DNA of 64,000 nucleotides. It comes from DASVDE01 sp036381235. Lineage in GTDB: Bacteria > Actinomycetota > Thermoleophilia > Solirubrobacterales > 70-9. Position numbers and translations under genes: made by a program. The notes under the pieces were generated by a model that saw nothing but the letters and a program-made list of their open reading frames with translations, did not search any database and was not told the DNA's origin. The stretch spans positions 20,528-84,527 of the forward strand of contig DASVDE010000029.1 of the NCBI GenBank assembly GCA_036381235.1, given 5' to 3'. How positions within the stretch are numbered: position 1 is the first letter of the stretch; each line of letters starts with the position of its first letter. Positions 49,244 through 59,605 of the stretch are shown in pieces.

Positions 49244-49615
49244 ATGAAGAAGATCGAGGCGTTCATCCGTCACGAGGCGTTCGAGCCGATCCGGGCCGAG
49301 TTGCTCGACAAAGGGTTCCCCTCTCTGTCGATCCTCGAGGCCAAGGGCTCGGGCCGCCAGAAGGGCATAGTCGAGAAGTACCGTGGCTCGACCCTGACCG
49401 TCAACGTCCGGCCGAAGCTGAAGCTGGAGGTCGTGGTCGAGGACAAAGACAAGGGTCTCGTCGTCGAGACGATCCTCAAGCATGCCCGCACGGGCGAGGT
49501 CGGCGACGGCAAGATCTTCGTGATCCCGGTGGAGGAGGCGATTCGCATCCGCACCGGTGAGGACGGAGAGCCGGTTCTGCAGGCACACTCCGAGGAGGAG
49601 ATACCGGCCGCGTGA
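49244..49615 (+). CDS. glnK: P-II nitrogen regulatory protein with altered T-loop
   Basis: 123 residues from an ATG with AGGAGG upstream. MKKIEAFIRHEAFEPIRAEL, VRPKLKLEVVVEDK and GKIFVIPVEEAIRIRTGE place it in the P-II family. The T-loop reads KYRGSTLTVNVRP: Leu replaces Tyr51, the site of uridylylation or adenylylation in many bacteria, so covalent control is not expected by that route. It probably senses ATP/ADP and 2-oxoglutarate and regulates the adjacent Amt. Confidence 0.94.
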   Translation: MKKIEAFIRHEAFEPIRAELLDKGFPSLSILEAKGSGRQKGIVEKYRGSTLTVNVRPKLKLEVVVEDKDKGLVVETILKHARTGEVGDGKIFVIPVEEAIRIRTGEDGEPVLQAHSEEEIPAA

Positions 49616-49617
49616 GC

Positions 49618-49666
49618 TGAGGGGCCCATCCCGGCGGGGGCTCACCCCTACCGGGATGGGCCCTCA
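49618..49666 (+). terminator. hairpin terminator after glnK (type II, short loop)
   Basis: TGAGGGGCCCATCCCGG and CCGGGATGGGCCCTCA pair with one bulge; an inner GGGG/CCCC stem closes the loop. There is no U-tract, as in many actinobacterial terminators. The 3' block CACCCCTACCGGGAT recurs after the cyclase gene. Confidence 0.75.
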
Positions 49667-49712
49667 CGTTTCGCTGCTGCTCGTCGTCCTCGGTGTCTAG
49701 CCTCAGGCGTAG

Positions 49713-50900
49713 ATGCCCGATGAGCGGATATCGCTGAATGAAGCTTCGCGCCGGTCGGGCGTGTCGTCTTCCACCCTGAAGCGCTGGGCGGAGGAGAAGA
49801 TCGTCCCGGTGCGTCGCGGCCGCTGGACCGCAGCCGCCGCCGCCCAGGCCAGGGTCGTCGCCCGCATGCGCGAGCGTGGCCATTCGCTGTATGACCTGAA
49901 GCGGGCGGGTCGCGAGGGCCGGCTCGCTTTCGGCTTCGCCGAGGAGCTGTTCGCCGAGCCGGACGATCGGGTGACGGTCGAGGAGGTGTCAGAGGAGACC
50001 GGGTTGGAGCCGGAGCTGATCGAGCGCATCCTGGTCATCCTCGGCACCCCGCTCGGCCGCGAGCGCCTGCTCGGACCCAGCGACGTCGCCGCTCTGCGTC
50101 ACTGCGCCCGTGTCCTGGCTTCCGGCTTGCCGCTCGTCGCCTTCCTGCAGTTGGTCCGTGTCTACGTCCAGTCCCTGCGACGAATCGCCGACGCCGAGGT
50201 CCGGCTGTTCCACCTCTATGTGCACGAGCCGATGATCCGCGACGCCGTTCCCGAGCTGGAGATGGCGGAGGAGATGGGGGAGCTGGCCGGCGACATCCTG
50301 CCTTTGGCGGCGCCGTTGACCGAGTACCTGCATACCCGCTATCTGCGCTTCTTCCTCGAGCAGGACGTGGTCGGCCACATGGAGTCCGAGCTTGGCTCGC
50401 GGGCGAGCGAGTTGGGCCAGGTCACCATCGTCCTCTGTTTCATCGACATCACGGGCTTCACTCGCTTCACCGAGGAGGAGGGCGACCTCGAAGCGCTGGA
50501 CCTTGTCGAGCACTTCGTCGAGACGGTGGAGGCGACGCTGCCGCCGGAGGCGACGATCGTGAAGACGATCGGCGACGAGGTGATGGTCGTTTCCCCCGAC
50601 GCCGCTTCGCTGACCGAGTGGGCGGCAGGATTCCTCGGTCGCTTCCCCGAGCGTCCCCGCCCGCGCGTCGGGATTCACTGCGGCGAGGCCGTCTACCGCG
50701 ACGGCGATTACTTCGGCAGCCAGGTCAACCTCGCCCATCGCGTGGTCAGCAGCGCTCAGGCCGGTGAGCTGCTCGTCACCGATCGGGTGGTCGAGGCGAT
50801 CGAGGATCGCGACGGGCTGGCCTTCGACCCGATCGGCGAGGTCAGCCTCAAGGGCTTCCCTGTGCCGACGCCGCTGTTTGTGGTGCGCAGCGCCGAGTGA
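49713..50900 (+). CDS. MerR-type HTH/class III adenylate-guanylate cyclase
   Basis: 395 residues. Residues 5-75 are a MerR-like helix-turn-helix (RISLNEASRRSGVSSSTLKR). The middle region (80-220) is an Ala/Leu-rich helical adaptor. Residues about 235-390 form a class III cyclase: metal-binding Asp245 (CFIDITGFTRF) and Asp288 (VKTIGDEVMVV), plus the transition-state Asn/Arg in VNLAHRVVSSA. It may make cAMP in response to a DNA- or ligand-linked signal. Position after amt-glnK, separated by a terminator, is suggestive only. Confidence 0.9.
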   Translation: MPDERISLNEASRRSGVSSSTLKRWAEEKIVPVRRGRWTAAAAAQARVVARMRERGHSLYDLKRAGREGRLAFGFAEELFAEPDDRVTVEEVSEETGLEPELIERILVILGTPLGRERLLGPSDVAALRHCARVLASGLPLVAFLQLVRVYVQSLRRIADAEVRLFHLYVHEPMIRDAVPELEMAEEMGELAGDILPLAAPLTEYLHTRYLRFFLEQDVVGHMESELGSRASELGQVTIVLCFIDITGFTRFTEEEGDLEALDLVEHFVETVEATLPPEATIVKTIGDEVMVVSPDAASLTEWAAGFLGRFPERPRPRVGIHCGEAVYRDGDYFGSQVNLAHRVVSSAQAGELLVTDRVVEAIEDRDGLAFDPIGEVSLKGFPVPTPLFVVRSAE

Positions 50901-50901
50901 T

Positions 50902-51012
50902 GGGGCGATCCCGGTAGGGGTTTCGCTTAACTTTTTTGAGGTCGCCTGCGGCTTACCGCGGGCGCTTGCGGCAAAAAAGTACAAGACGCTTCACCCCTAC
51001 CGGGATCGCCCC
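50902..51012. terminator. three-tier hairpin after the cyclase gene (type II, long loop)
   Basis: Perfect 20-base arms (50902-50921 and 50993-51012; GGGGCGATCCCGGTAGGGGT on the left) enclose a second stem ACTTTTTTG/CAAAAAAGT and an inner GCCTGCGG-CTTA-CCGCGGGC hairpin. The outer stem shares ATCCCGG..GGGG and CACCCCTACCGGGAT with the hairpin at 49618, so this looks like the same stem with about 70 extra bases in its loop. Confidence 0.8.
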
Positions 51013-51072
51013 TCGCGCGGCCGTACACTCGCTCTATATATGGAGCGCGACGTCGACACCGGGAGTGAGTGC

Positions 51073-51990
51073 ATGCTGGAGGAGGTGCGGAGCGGGGGTT
51101 TGCTGCCGGCCGGGGAGCCGGTCGTGGCGATGCTCTCCGGGGGGCGCGACTCGGTTTGTTTGCTCGACCTCGTGGTACGGCTGCTCGGCCCGGCGATGGT
51201 CACCGCGCTGCACGTCAACTACGGGTTGCGCGACGACTCCGGCGACGACGAGCGCCACTGCGCGGCTCTCTGCGAGCGATTGGGGGTGGGGCTGGAGATC
51301 GAGCGCCCGCGCCGGCCGGAGGGCCCCGGCAACCTCCAGGCCTGGGCGCGCGACACGCGTTACACGGCCGCTGCCCGCCTGGCGCTGCCCGCCGGCGCGA
51401 CGATCGTCACCGGCCATACCGCCGATGACCAAGTCGAGACGATCCTCTACCGGCTTGCGTCCTCGCCCAGCCGCCGCGCTCTGCTGGGAATGCGTCCCCA
51501 TGACGGAAAGTTGGCGCGCCCGCTGCTCGGCTTCACCCGAGAGCAGACCACTGCCTATTGCGAAGAACGGGGATTGGTCTGGCGCGACGATGCGACAAAT
51601 GCCGAGTTGACCTTCGCCCGCGGCCGTGTCCGCCACGGCCTTGTGCCTGCGTTGAAGGCGATCCACCCCGCGGCTGCCGAGAACGTGCTTCGCACCGCGG
51701 CGCTGCTGCGCGACGAGGCCGAGGTGCTGGAGGCATTGGTCGACGCGGAGATCGACGGCGAGGGCGAGCGGGGCACGCTCACCCTGGAGCGATTGGCCGA
51801 GCTGCCGCCGGCGCTGCGGAGGCTCGTCGTCCAGCGCCTCGCCGACCGGGCCGCCGGGCGTCCTGTCCCCGGCGCCGCCAACCACGCCGACGAGGTTGCG
51901 GCCCTGCGCCGCACAGGCACCGCGATGCTTGACCTGGGAGGTGGCGTCCGCGCCGTCGTCGAGCGCGGCGTGCTGTACTGCGCGCTGTGA
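51073..51990 (+). CDS. tilS: tRNA(Ile)-lysidine synthase
   Basis: 305 residues from the ATG at 51073 (GGGAG seven bases upstream; a 316-residue form from 51040 is possible). The PP-loop VVAMLSGGRDSVCLLDLVVR and GHTADDQVETILYRL are the signature of TilS, which adds lysine to C34 of the AUA-reading tRNA-Ile. RGRVRHGLVPAL and a short C-terminal domain are present. The stop overlaps hpt, a common tilS-hpt-ftsH arrangement. Confidence 0.95.
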   Translation: MLEEVRSGGLLPAGEPVVAMLSGGRDSVCLLDLVVRLLGPAMVTALHVNYGLRDDSGDDERHCAALCERLGVGLEIERPRRPEGPGNLQAWARDTRYTAAARLALPAGATIVTGHTADDQVETILYRLASSPSRRALLGMRPHDGKLARPLLGFTREQTTAYCEERGLVWRDDATNAELTFARGRVRHGLVPALKAIHPAAAENVLRTAALLRDEAEVLEALVDAEIDGEGERGTLTLERLAELPPALRRLVVQRLADRAAGRPVPGAANHADEVAALRRTGTAMLDLGGGVRAVVERGVLYCAL

Positions 51991-52529
51991 GCGCGGAACG
52001 AGCGAGCAACGACGCGATTGGAGAGACCCTCGTCTCCCGCGAGGACCTGACGCGGCGCGTCGCCGAGCTGGGCGAGGAGATCAGCCGCGACTACGAGGGC
52101 CGCGACATGGTGATGATCGGCGTCCTCAAGGGCGCCGTCCTCTTCTTGGCCGACCTGATGCGCCACCTCACCGTTCCCTGCGAGATCGACTTCATGGCGG
52201 TCTCCAGCTACGGCTCGCAGACAGATTCCTCAGGCGTAGTGCGGATTCTCAAGGACCTCGACGCACCGATCGAGGATCGCCACGTGCTGATCGTCGAAGA
52301 CATCATCGACTCCGGCCTCACCCTCCAGTACCTGATGCGCAACCTCAACGCGCGCCGTCCCGCTTCGCTTGAGGCATGCTCGCTATTGACCAAGCCGGAG
52401 CGCCTTCGCGTCGACCTTTCTCCCCGCTACGTCGGCTTCGAAATAGCCGACCGCTTCGCGATCGGCTACGGCCTCGACCACGCACAGCGATACCGCAACC
52501 TCGATTACGTCGCAGCGTTACGGGACTGA
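51987..52529 (+). CDS. hpt: hypoxanthine phosphoribosyltransferase
   Basis: 180 residues from a GTG overlapping tilS. The PRPP motif VLIVEDIIDSGLTL, the loop VSSYGSQTDSSGVV and base-binding YVGFEIADRFAIGYGLDH are complete. It salvages hypoxanthine or guanine to nucleotides. The tilS-hpt-ftsH order is conserved across Gram-positive bacteria. Confidence 0.96.
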   Translation: MSAERASNDAIGETLVSREDLTRRVAELGEEISRDYEGRDMVMIGVLKGAVLFLADLMRHLTVPCEIDFMAVSSYGSQTDSSGVVRILKDLDAPIEDRHVLIVEDIIDSGLTLQYLMRNLNARRPASLEACSLLTKPERLRVDLSPRYVGFEIADRFAIGYGLDHAQRYRNLDYVAALRD

Positions 52530-52566
52530 GGCGCAAAACCGCCCTGGTACGCTGATTTTCACCTCA

Positions 52567-54513
<1,947 letters not shown>

Positions 54514-54516
54514 CGG

Positions 54517-54613
54517 GAAGGGCCACTGAATCCCTCCCGCCCGGACAAGTCGTCGCCTAATGAGGCGACGACTTTGAGTATCCGCCCGTTCGGAAGGGAT
54601 TCAGCGACCCTTC
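54517..54613. repeat. nested inverted-repeat element, type I copy 2
   Basis: Outer arms 54517-54539 and 54591-54613 match at 20 of 23 positions. An 11-bp stem with TAATGA loop lies at 54547-54574. The conserved blocks CCCGCCCGGACAAGT and ACTTTGAGTATCCGCC, then CGTTCGG, are shared with 43079-43183, while stem sequences differ but still pair. It lies between ftsH and folP, read in the same direction. Confidence 0.85.
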
Positions 54614-54637
54614 TCAAGAGCTGGTGATGCTTTCCCG

Positions 54638-55462
54638 ATGAACTTGGAGCCCAGGCTGGTGGGTGCCAAGCCCAAGCTGATGGGGGTGGTGAATGTAACC
54701 CCCGATTCGTTTTCGGATGGGGGGCTGTACCTCGAGCCCGAGGCGGCGATCGCTCATGGGGAGCAGCTGGCGCGAGAGGGTGCGGAGATCTTGGATGTGG
54801 GGGGGGAGTCGACTCGGCCCGGGGCGGCAGAGGTAGACGCGGAGGTGGAGCGTTCCCGAACTGAGCCGGTGGTCGCCGACCTGGCGGCGCTGGGGCACAC
54901 GGTCTCGATCGATACCTCGAAGGCGGTTGTGGCCGAGGCGGCGCTGGAGCGGGGGGCCTCGATCGTCAATGACGTGACCGCGCTGCGCCATGACCCGGAG
55001 ATTGGGCCCCTATGCGCGGATCGCGGTGCGGGACTGGTGCTGATGCACATGCAGGGGAATCCGCGCACTATGCAGGAGAATCCCGTCTACGACGATGTCG
55101 TCGAGGACGTCAAGGCTTTCCTCGCTGAGCGGATGGAGGCGGCGGTGGGCGCGGGCGTGGCCGAGGATCGGATCTGGCTGGATCCCGGAATTGGCTTCGG
55201 CAAGACGCTCGAACACAATCTGGAGCTGTTGCGCCGGCTCGGCGAGCTGCGCACGCTGGGACGGCCCCTTGTGATCGGCACCTCCCGCAAGAGCTTCATC
55301 GGCAAGGTTGACGGCTCATCGGCGACGGAGCGCCTCGGAGGCACGATCGCCTCCTCCGTTCTCGCGGTCGCCGAAGGCGCCGACATTCTCCGCGTCCACG
55401 ACGTTGCCGAAGCCGCTCAAGCGCTCGCGGTCGCCACAGCCGTCCTCACGCCCAGCGAGTAG
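54638..55462 (+). CDS. folP: dihydropteroate synthase
   Basis: 274 residues. MGVVNVTPDSFSDGG, EILDVGGESTRPGA, SIVNDVTALRHD, WLDPGIGFGKTLEHNLELL and IGTSRKSFIG are the complete DHPS signature. It condenses p-aminobenzoate with dihydropterin pyrophosphate, the sulfonamide target. First of the folP-folB-folK run. Confidence 0.97.
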   Translation: MNLEPRLVGAKPKLMGVVNVTPDSFSDGGLYLEPEAAIAHGEQLAREGAEILDVGGESTRPGAAEVDAEVERSRTEPVVADLAALGHTVSIDTSKAVVAEAALERGASIVNDVTALRHDPEIGPLCADRGAGLVLMHMQGNPRTMQENPVYDDVVEDVKAFLAERMEAAVGAGVAEDRIWLDPGIGFGKTLEHNLELLRRLGELRTLGRPLVIGTSRKSFIGKVDGSSATERLGGTIASSVLAVAEGADILRVHDVAEAAQALAVATAVLTPSE

Positions 55463-55473
55463 GTTTGCCATCA

Positions 55474-55896
55474 ATGGAGTCGCATGAGAATGGGTTCGAG
55501 TCAAGCGTCGAGGTGGAGTTGCGCGGCCTCTCGATTTACACCCACCACGGGGTCAGCGAGGCCGAACAGGAGGTGGGGCAGAGGCTCGAGTTCGACGTCT
55601 CCTTCGACGTGCCCGACTGCGACGCCGTTCTCACCGATCGGCTCGAGGACACCGTCGACTATGCGCAGGTCTGCGACATAGTCGCCTTGGCGGCGACCGA
55701 GCGCAGCTACAAGACGCTGGAGCGCCTCGCCCGGGTGATCGGCGAGCGGCTGATGGAGCGCTACGGCTGCGAATCGGTCCGGGTGCGGGCCGCCAAGCCC
55801 GAGCCGCCGCTGCCGCTCGCGATTCAGGAGGTCGCGGTGGAGGTCACCCACGAGCGTTCCGTCGACGAGGACTCCGAAGACGACGAAGACGAGTAG
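55474..55896 (+). CDS. folB: dihydroneopterin aldolase
   Basis: 140 residues from the ATG at 55474. VELRGLSIYTHHGVSEAEQE, DTVDYAQVCDIV and the catalytic Lys of VRAAKPEPPLP fit FolB. The last 20 residues form an unusual acidic tail (SVDEDSEDDEDE) beyond the normal end of the fold. It converts dihydroneopterin to hydroxymethyldihydropterin. Followed three bases later by folK. Confidence 0.93.
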   Translation: MESHENGFESSVEVELRGLSIYTHHGVSEAEQEVGQRLEFDVSFDVPDCDAVLTDRLEDTVDYAQVCDIVALAATERSYKTLERLARVIGERLMERYGCESVRVRAAKPEPPLPLAIQEVAVEVTHERSVDEDSEDDEDE

Positions 55897-55899
55897 GCC

Positions 55900-56394
55900 G
55901 TGGAGCGAATCGGCTATCTGGGCCTGGGCTCGAACGTAGGCGATCGGGCGGAGCACCTGAGGGCCGCGATCGAGATGCTTCGGGAGCGCGGGGTAGGCGT
56001 CGACGCTCTCTCCTCGACCTATGAGACCGAGCCGGTTGGAGAAGTGCTGGACCAGCCAGACTTCCTAAACGCGGCGATTCGGATCCGAACCGAGCTGGAG
56101 CCCGAGGCCCTGCTCGATCTCTGCAAGGAGATCGAGGCCGAGCGCGGCCGTTCCCTCGACGCCCCCCGCCACAGCCCGCGCCCGCTCGACGTCGATCTGC
56201 TGCTGCTCGGCGAGCTCGAGCTGGAGACGAGGCGATTGACGCTGCCCCATCGCGAGGTCATGACACGCCGGTTCGTCCTCGCTCCGCTGCTGGAGCTGGA
56301 TCCGGAGCTTGCTCTACCGGATGGCACCCGCCTCGACGAGGCGCTCGCGTCCCTCGGCCCCGGCCAACGGGCGGAGCGGGTCGGCTCTCTTTAG
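55900..56394 (+). CDS. folK: HPPK: 6-hydroxymethyl-7,8-dihydropterin pyrophosphokinase
   Basis: 164 residues from GTG. YLGLGSNVGDRAEHLRAAIE, TEPVGEVLDQPDFLNAAIRI and the signature RPLDVDLLLLGE with LPHREVMTRRFVLAPL are complete. It transfers pyrophosphate from ATP to the pterin for FolP. It ends the folate run; the next gene is convergent. Confidence 0.96.
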   Translation: MERIGYLGLGSNVGDRAEHLRAAIEMLRERGVGVDALSSTYETEPVGEVLDQPDFLNAAIRIRTELEPEALLDLCKEIEAERGRSLDAPRHSPRPLDVDLLLLGELELETRRLTLPHREVMTRRFVLAPLLELDPELALPDGTRLDEALASLGPGQRAERVGSL

Positions 56395-56397
56395 CCG

Positions 56398-57153
56398 CTA
56401 GGCCGCGGTGGGCACGCCGCGCAGTGGCTCGAGCCAGGCGGGCGGGAAAATGGGCGGGAAGTCGCCGGCGATCTCGGGCTGGATCCTCTTGGCGAACTCG
56501 CCGGCCGGTCGCGACTCGATCAGGGGGCGTAGGTCCTGGAAGGTCATCGCCAAACGAATGCTGGGCGCGATCTGGAAGTCGGCGGCGTTTGGCTCCTCGC
56601 CCCCGATGGTCCCCGCCGCGATCAGCTCGTCGACTCGCTGCAGCATCCCGCCGTAGGCGGCGAGATTGGCCTGGACGTTCTCGTCGGTCGCCTCGTTGAT
56701 GCGCTTCTCCATGGCGATGATCGGGCCGGCTGTGCGTACGGCCAGGCCGGTGGGGATTCCCAGCTTCGCTCCTTCCGAGTAGCTGCGAAGCGGCGATGAG
56801 TCCTGCTGGAAGGCCCACCAGATGATCTGGCGAATCGGGTGTTGAAGCTCGTCGCTTCCAAAGCGCTCCGCCTCTTCGACCGCCGCTCGCCTCTCGGGAT
56901 CGGCCGGGAACAACGGCGGCTCGGGCTGCAGGCGATCCAGCTCACGGGAGATCTCGAGTGAGCCCTGAACTCGCCGGCCGTCGATTTTCAGCGCCGGCAC
57001 GGTGGGGCCGGGAAAGCGAAGGGTGCGGACGACCAGCCGTGAGATCACCGGGAAGAGGTCGGTGCGCTTGAAGGGAATGCCCTTCCGCTTCAGCATCAGC
57101 TGGACCGCCACCCCGGGGTGAGATCCCGGAATCGTGTAGAGCCGGACGTTCAC
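56398..57153 (-). CDS. glutathione S-transferase-like protein
   Basis: 251 residues from the GTG at 57153, where the thioredoxin-like start VRLYTIPGSHPGVAVQLMLK begins; codons upstream to 57234 are not family-like. FPGPTVPALKIDGRRVQGSL and EISRELD match the GSH-binding N-domain, though the usual first-strand catalytic residue is unclear. The all-helical C-domain contains PNAADFQIAPSIRLAM. Actinobacteria mostly use mycothiol, so the thiol substrate is uncertain. Confidence 0.85.
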   Translation of the reverse strand: MNVRLYTIPGSHPGVAVQLMLKRKGIPFKRTDLFPVISRLVVRTLRFPGPTVPALKIDGRRVQGSLEISRELDRLQPEPPLFPADPERRAAVEEAERFGSDELQHPIRQIIWWAFQQDSSPLRSYSEGAKLGIPTGLAVRTAGPIIAMEKRINEATDENVQANLAAYGGMLQRVDELIAAGTIGGEEPNAADFQIAPSIRLAMTFQDLRPLIESRPAGEFAKRIQPEIAGDFPPIFPPAWLEPLRGVPTAA

Positions 57154-57221
57154 AGCGCCGCATCCTATGTGCAAAGACATGGCCCGCGCACAATTTTCTT
57201 GCGACGGTGATAATCGCAGCC

Positions 57222-57986
57222 GTGCTCCTGGCAATAGACGTAGGCAACACCCAAACCCACCTCGGCGCTTTCGACGGTGAGCGGCTCACCGAGCACTGGC
57301 GTTTTCAGACGCGCGCCGGGGCGACCGGCGACGAGTTGGCGGAACGCATCGGTGGCCTGTTGGCGCTGCGGGGGATGGGACTGAGCGACCTCGGCGCGGT
57401 CTGCGTCTCCTCCGTGGTTCCACCGCTCGGAGCCCAGTACGCGCAACTGACCGAGCGCTATCTCGAGAACGCGACCTGCTTGTTGGTGGAGCCGGGGATC
57501 AAGACCGGGATGGCAATCAGGATCGACAACCCGCTTGAGGTTGGCGCCGATCGGTTGGTCAATGCCGTCGCCGCCTACGAGCGAGTGGGCGGGGCTTGCG
57601 TCGTCGTCGATTTTGGCACCGGCATCAACTTCGACGCGGTCTCAGCGGAGGGGGAGTATTTGGGTGGCGCGATCGCTCCCGGACTGGAGGTTTCGCTGAC
57701 CGCCCTTGTCGAGCGCGCCGCCCGGATCCCCCGCATCGACCTGGCGGCGCCCGAGTCGGCGATCGGTCGCTCCAGCCGCGCCGCGATCCAGTCCGGTGTC
57801 GTCTTCGGCTTCGCCGGTCTGATCGACGGCGTGGCGCGACGGATCGAGGAGGAGCTGGGCGAGGCGCGCTTCCTCGCCACCGGCGGCCTCGCCGAGGCGA
57901 TCGTCCCCTTTACCGAGATGATCGACGAGGTGGATGACCTGCTTACTCTGAAGGGTCTGAGGTTGATCCATGAGCGCAACGCATAA
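57222..57986 (+). CDS. coaX: type III pantothenate kinase
   Basis: 254 residues from the GTG at 57222. LLAIDVGNTQTHLGAFDGER, GADRLVNAVAAYERVGGACV and VVDFGTGINFDAV are the ASKHA-fold CoaX motifs. It phosphorylates pantothenate in coenzyme A synthesis and usually needs a monovalent cation. It overlaps the dus gene by 17 bases. Confidence 0.95.
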   Translation: MLLAIDVGNTQTHLGAFDGERLTEHWRFQTRAGATGDELAERIGGLLALRGMGLSDLGAVCVSSVVPPLGAQYAQLTERYLENATCLLVEPGIKTGMAIRIDNPLEVGADRLVNAVAAYERVGGACVVVDFGTGINFDAVSAEGEYLGGAIAPGLEVSLTALVERAARIPRIDLAAPESAIGRSSRAAIQSGVVFGFAGLIDGVARRIEEELGEARFLATGGLAEAIVPFTEMIDEVDDLLTLKGLRLIHERNA

Positions 57987-59043
57987 AACGCCGCCTCCTC
58001 TGCCTTCGCTCGGGCCTGAAGAAACAGATATGGACAGGCCCTCGCTCCCGCGTCCGGGGGCGGCTTTGACAGAGCCGTTTGAGATCGGCGGGATTCGGAT
58101 CGCCAACCGGGTTTTGCTCGCTCCGCTGGCCGGGATCGGCAACTGGTTCGTGCGCCTGCAGGCGAAACGGCACGGGGCCGGGTTGGCGGTCTCGGAGATG
58201 GTTTCCAGCTTCGGCTTGCACCACCGCAACGAGCGCACCCTGCGCGAGCTGATGCGGATCCACCCCGACGAGCACCCCGTCTCCGTGCAGCTGTTCGGCC
58301 ACGACGCGGAGGTGATGCGCTCAGGGGCTGCAATCGCCGCGGAGGCCGGCGCCGACCTGATCGACATCAACATGGGCTGCCCGGTGCGCAAGGTGCGCAA
58401 GACCGGCGCCGGCGCCGAGCTGTTGCGCGACCACGAGCTGGCACTGGCGCTCGCCCGAAGCGCGGCGGAGGGAAGCGGTCTGCCGGTCACCGTGAAGCTG
58501 CGCTCCGGGATCGAGTCCGGCGATCGCTCCGGCTTCGAGCTGGCCATCCGTCTCGTTTCCGAGGCCGGCGTGGCCGCGGTCGGCTTCCATCCGCGTGCCG
58601 CCAAGTCAGGCCACAAGGGAGAGCCCGACTACGCGCTGACCCGTGAGCTGGTCGAGCGGGTCGAGGTGCCGGTGATCGTTTCCGGCGGCCTGCGTTCGGC
58701 TGAAGCGGCCCGCCGCGCCTACGAGGAATCCGGCGCCGACGCGGTGATGATCGCGCGTGGCTCGCTGGGCAATCCCTGGGTCTTCGCGGAGCTGACGGGA
58801 CGCCGGACCGAGCCTCCCGATCGCGACGAGGTCATCGCGGAGCTGCTCTGGGTCGTCGATCGGGCCGAGGAGCACTTTGGGGCTGAGCGGGCAGCCCGCT
58901 ATTTGCGCAAGTTCTACCCCTGGTATATGGAGCCGTTGGACGCTCCGTCGGCGGTTGCGAACGAGCTCCAGCGCAGCGCGGACATCCCGCGAGCAAAGGA
59001 GCTGATCGCCGGCCTCGCTGAACCGGTGGCCGCATTTTCCTGA
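57970..59043 (+). CDS. dus: tRNA-dihydrouridine synthase
   Basis: 357 residues. The flavin-binding barrel starts at IANRVLLAPLAGIGNWFVRL. The catalytic cysteine is in DINMGCPVRKVRKTGAGAEL, and VTVKLRSGIESGDRSGFELA and SGGLRSAEAARRAYEESGAD follow. It reduces uridines in the tRNA D-loop. The first 35 residues are Pro-rich and probably extra; a start inside them (MDRPSLPRPG) is possible. Confidence 0.94.
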   Translation: MSATHKTPPPLPSLGPEETDMDRPSLPRPGAALTEPFEIGGIRIANRVLLAPLAGIGNWFVRLQAKRHGAGLAVSEMVSSFGLHHRNERTLRELMRIHPDEHPVSVQLFGHDAEVMRSGAAIAAEAGADLIDINMGCPVRKVRKTGAGAELLRDHELALALARSAAEGSGLPVTVKLRSGIESGDRSGFELAIRLVSEAGVAAVGFHPRAAKSGHKGEPDYALTRELVERVEVPVIVSGGLRSAEAARRAYEESGADAVMIARGSLGNPWVFAELTGRRTEPPDRDEVIAELLWVVDRAEEHFGAERAARYLRKFYPWYMEPLDAPSAVANELQRSADIPRAKELIAGLAEPVAAFS

Positions 59044-59104
59044 GCGGTCAATCCACCTCGCTATATTTCCGCGCTCCCTGCAACCGACAGCGAGGTCAGG
59101 ACAC

Positions 59105-59584
59105 GTGAGTCGCCAGTCCGTAATCACCCCAGAGGGGTTGGAGAAGCTCAAAGAGGAGATCGAGCATCTCTCTACCACCAAAAGGCGCGAGGTCGCGGAG
59201 CGGATAAAGGAAGCTCGCGAGTTCGGCGACATCGCCGAGAACGCCGAATACGACGACGCCAAGAACGAGCAGGCGCTGCTCGAAGGGCGAATCGCTCAGC
59301 TCGAGGAGCGGCTGCGCCGGGCCACCGTGATAGACGAAACCGCGCTCGGCACCGACGAGGTCAAGTTCGGCTCGATCGTCCACGTCAAGGATCAAAAAAC
59401 GGGCGACTCGCAGAAATTCCAGATCGTCGGTTCGACCGAGGCGAACCCGCTGGAGCACAAGCTCTCCAACGAGTCGCCGATCGGCAAGGCGCTGATAGGT
59501 CACAAGCGCAACGACGTCGTCACCGTCGAGGTTCCGCGCGGGCCGCGGAAGAAACTCAAAATCACCAAGATCGAGACGGCGTAG
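59105..59584 (+). CDS. greA: transcription elongation factor GreA
   Basis: 159 residues from GTG. The N-terminal coiled coil (LEKLKEEIEHLSTTKRREVA, REFGDIAENAEYDDAKNEQA) carries the two acidic tip residues (Asp-Glu region) that stimulate RNA polymerase cleavage. The C-terminal FKBP-like domain ends with VEVPRGPRKKLKITKI. It rescues backtracked polymerase. lysS follows 21 bases later. Confidence 0.96.
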   Translation: MSRQSVITPEGLEKLKEEIEHLSTTKRREVAERIKEAREFGDIAENAEYDDAKNEQALLEGRIAQLEERLRRATVIDETALGTDEVKFGSIVHVKDQKTGDSQKFQIVGSTEANPLEHKLSNESPIGKALIGHKRNDVVTVEVPRGPRKKLKITKIETA

Positions 59585-59605
59585 CGGTCCAATAGGCTCG
59601 CATCG

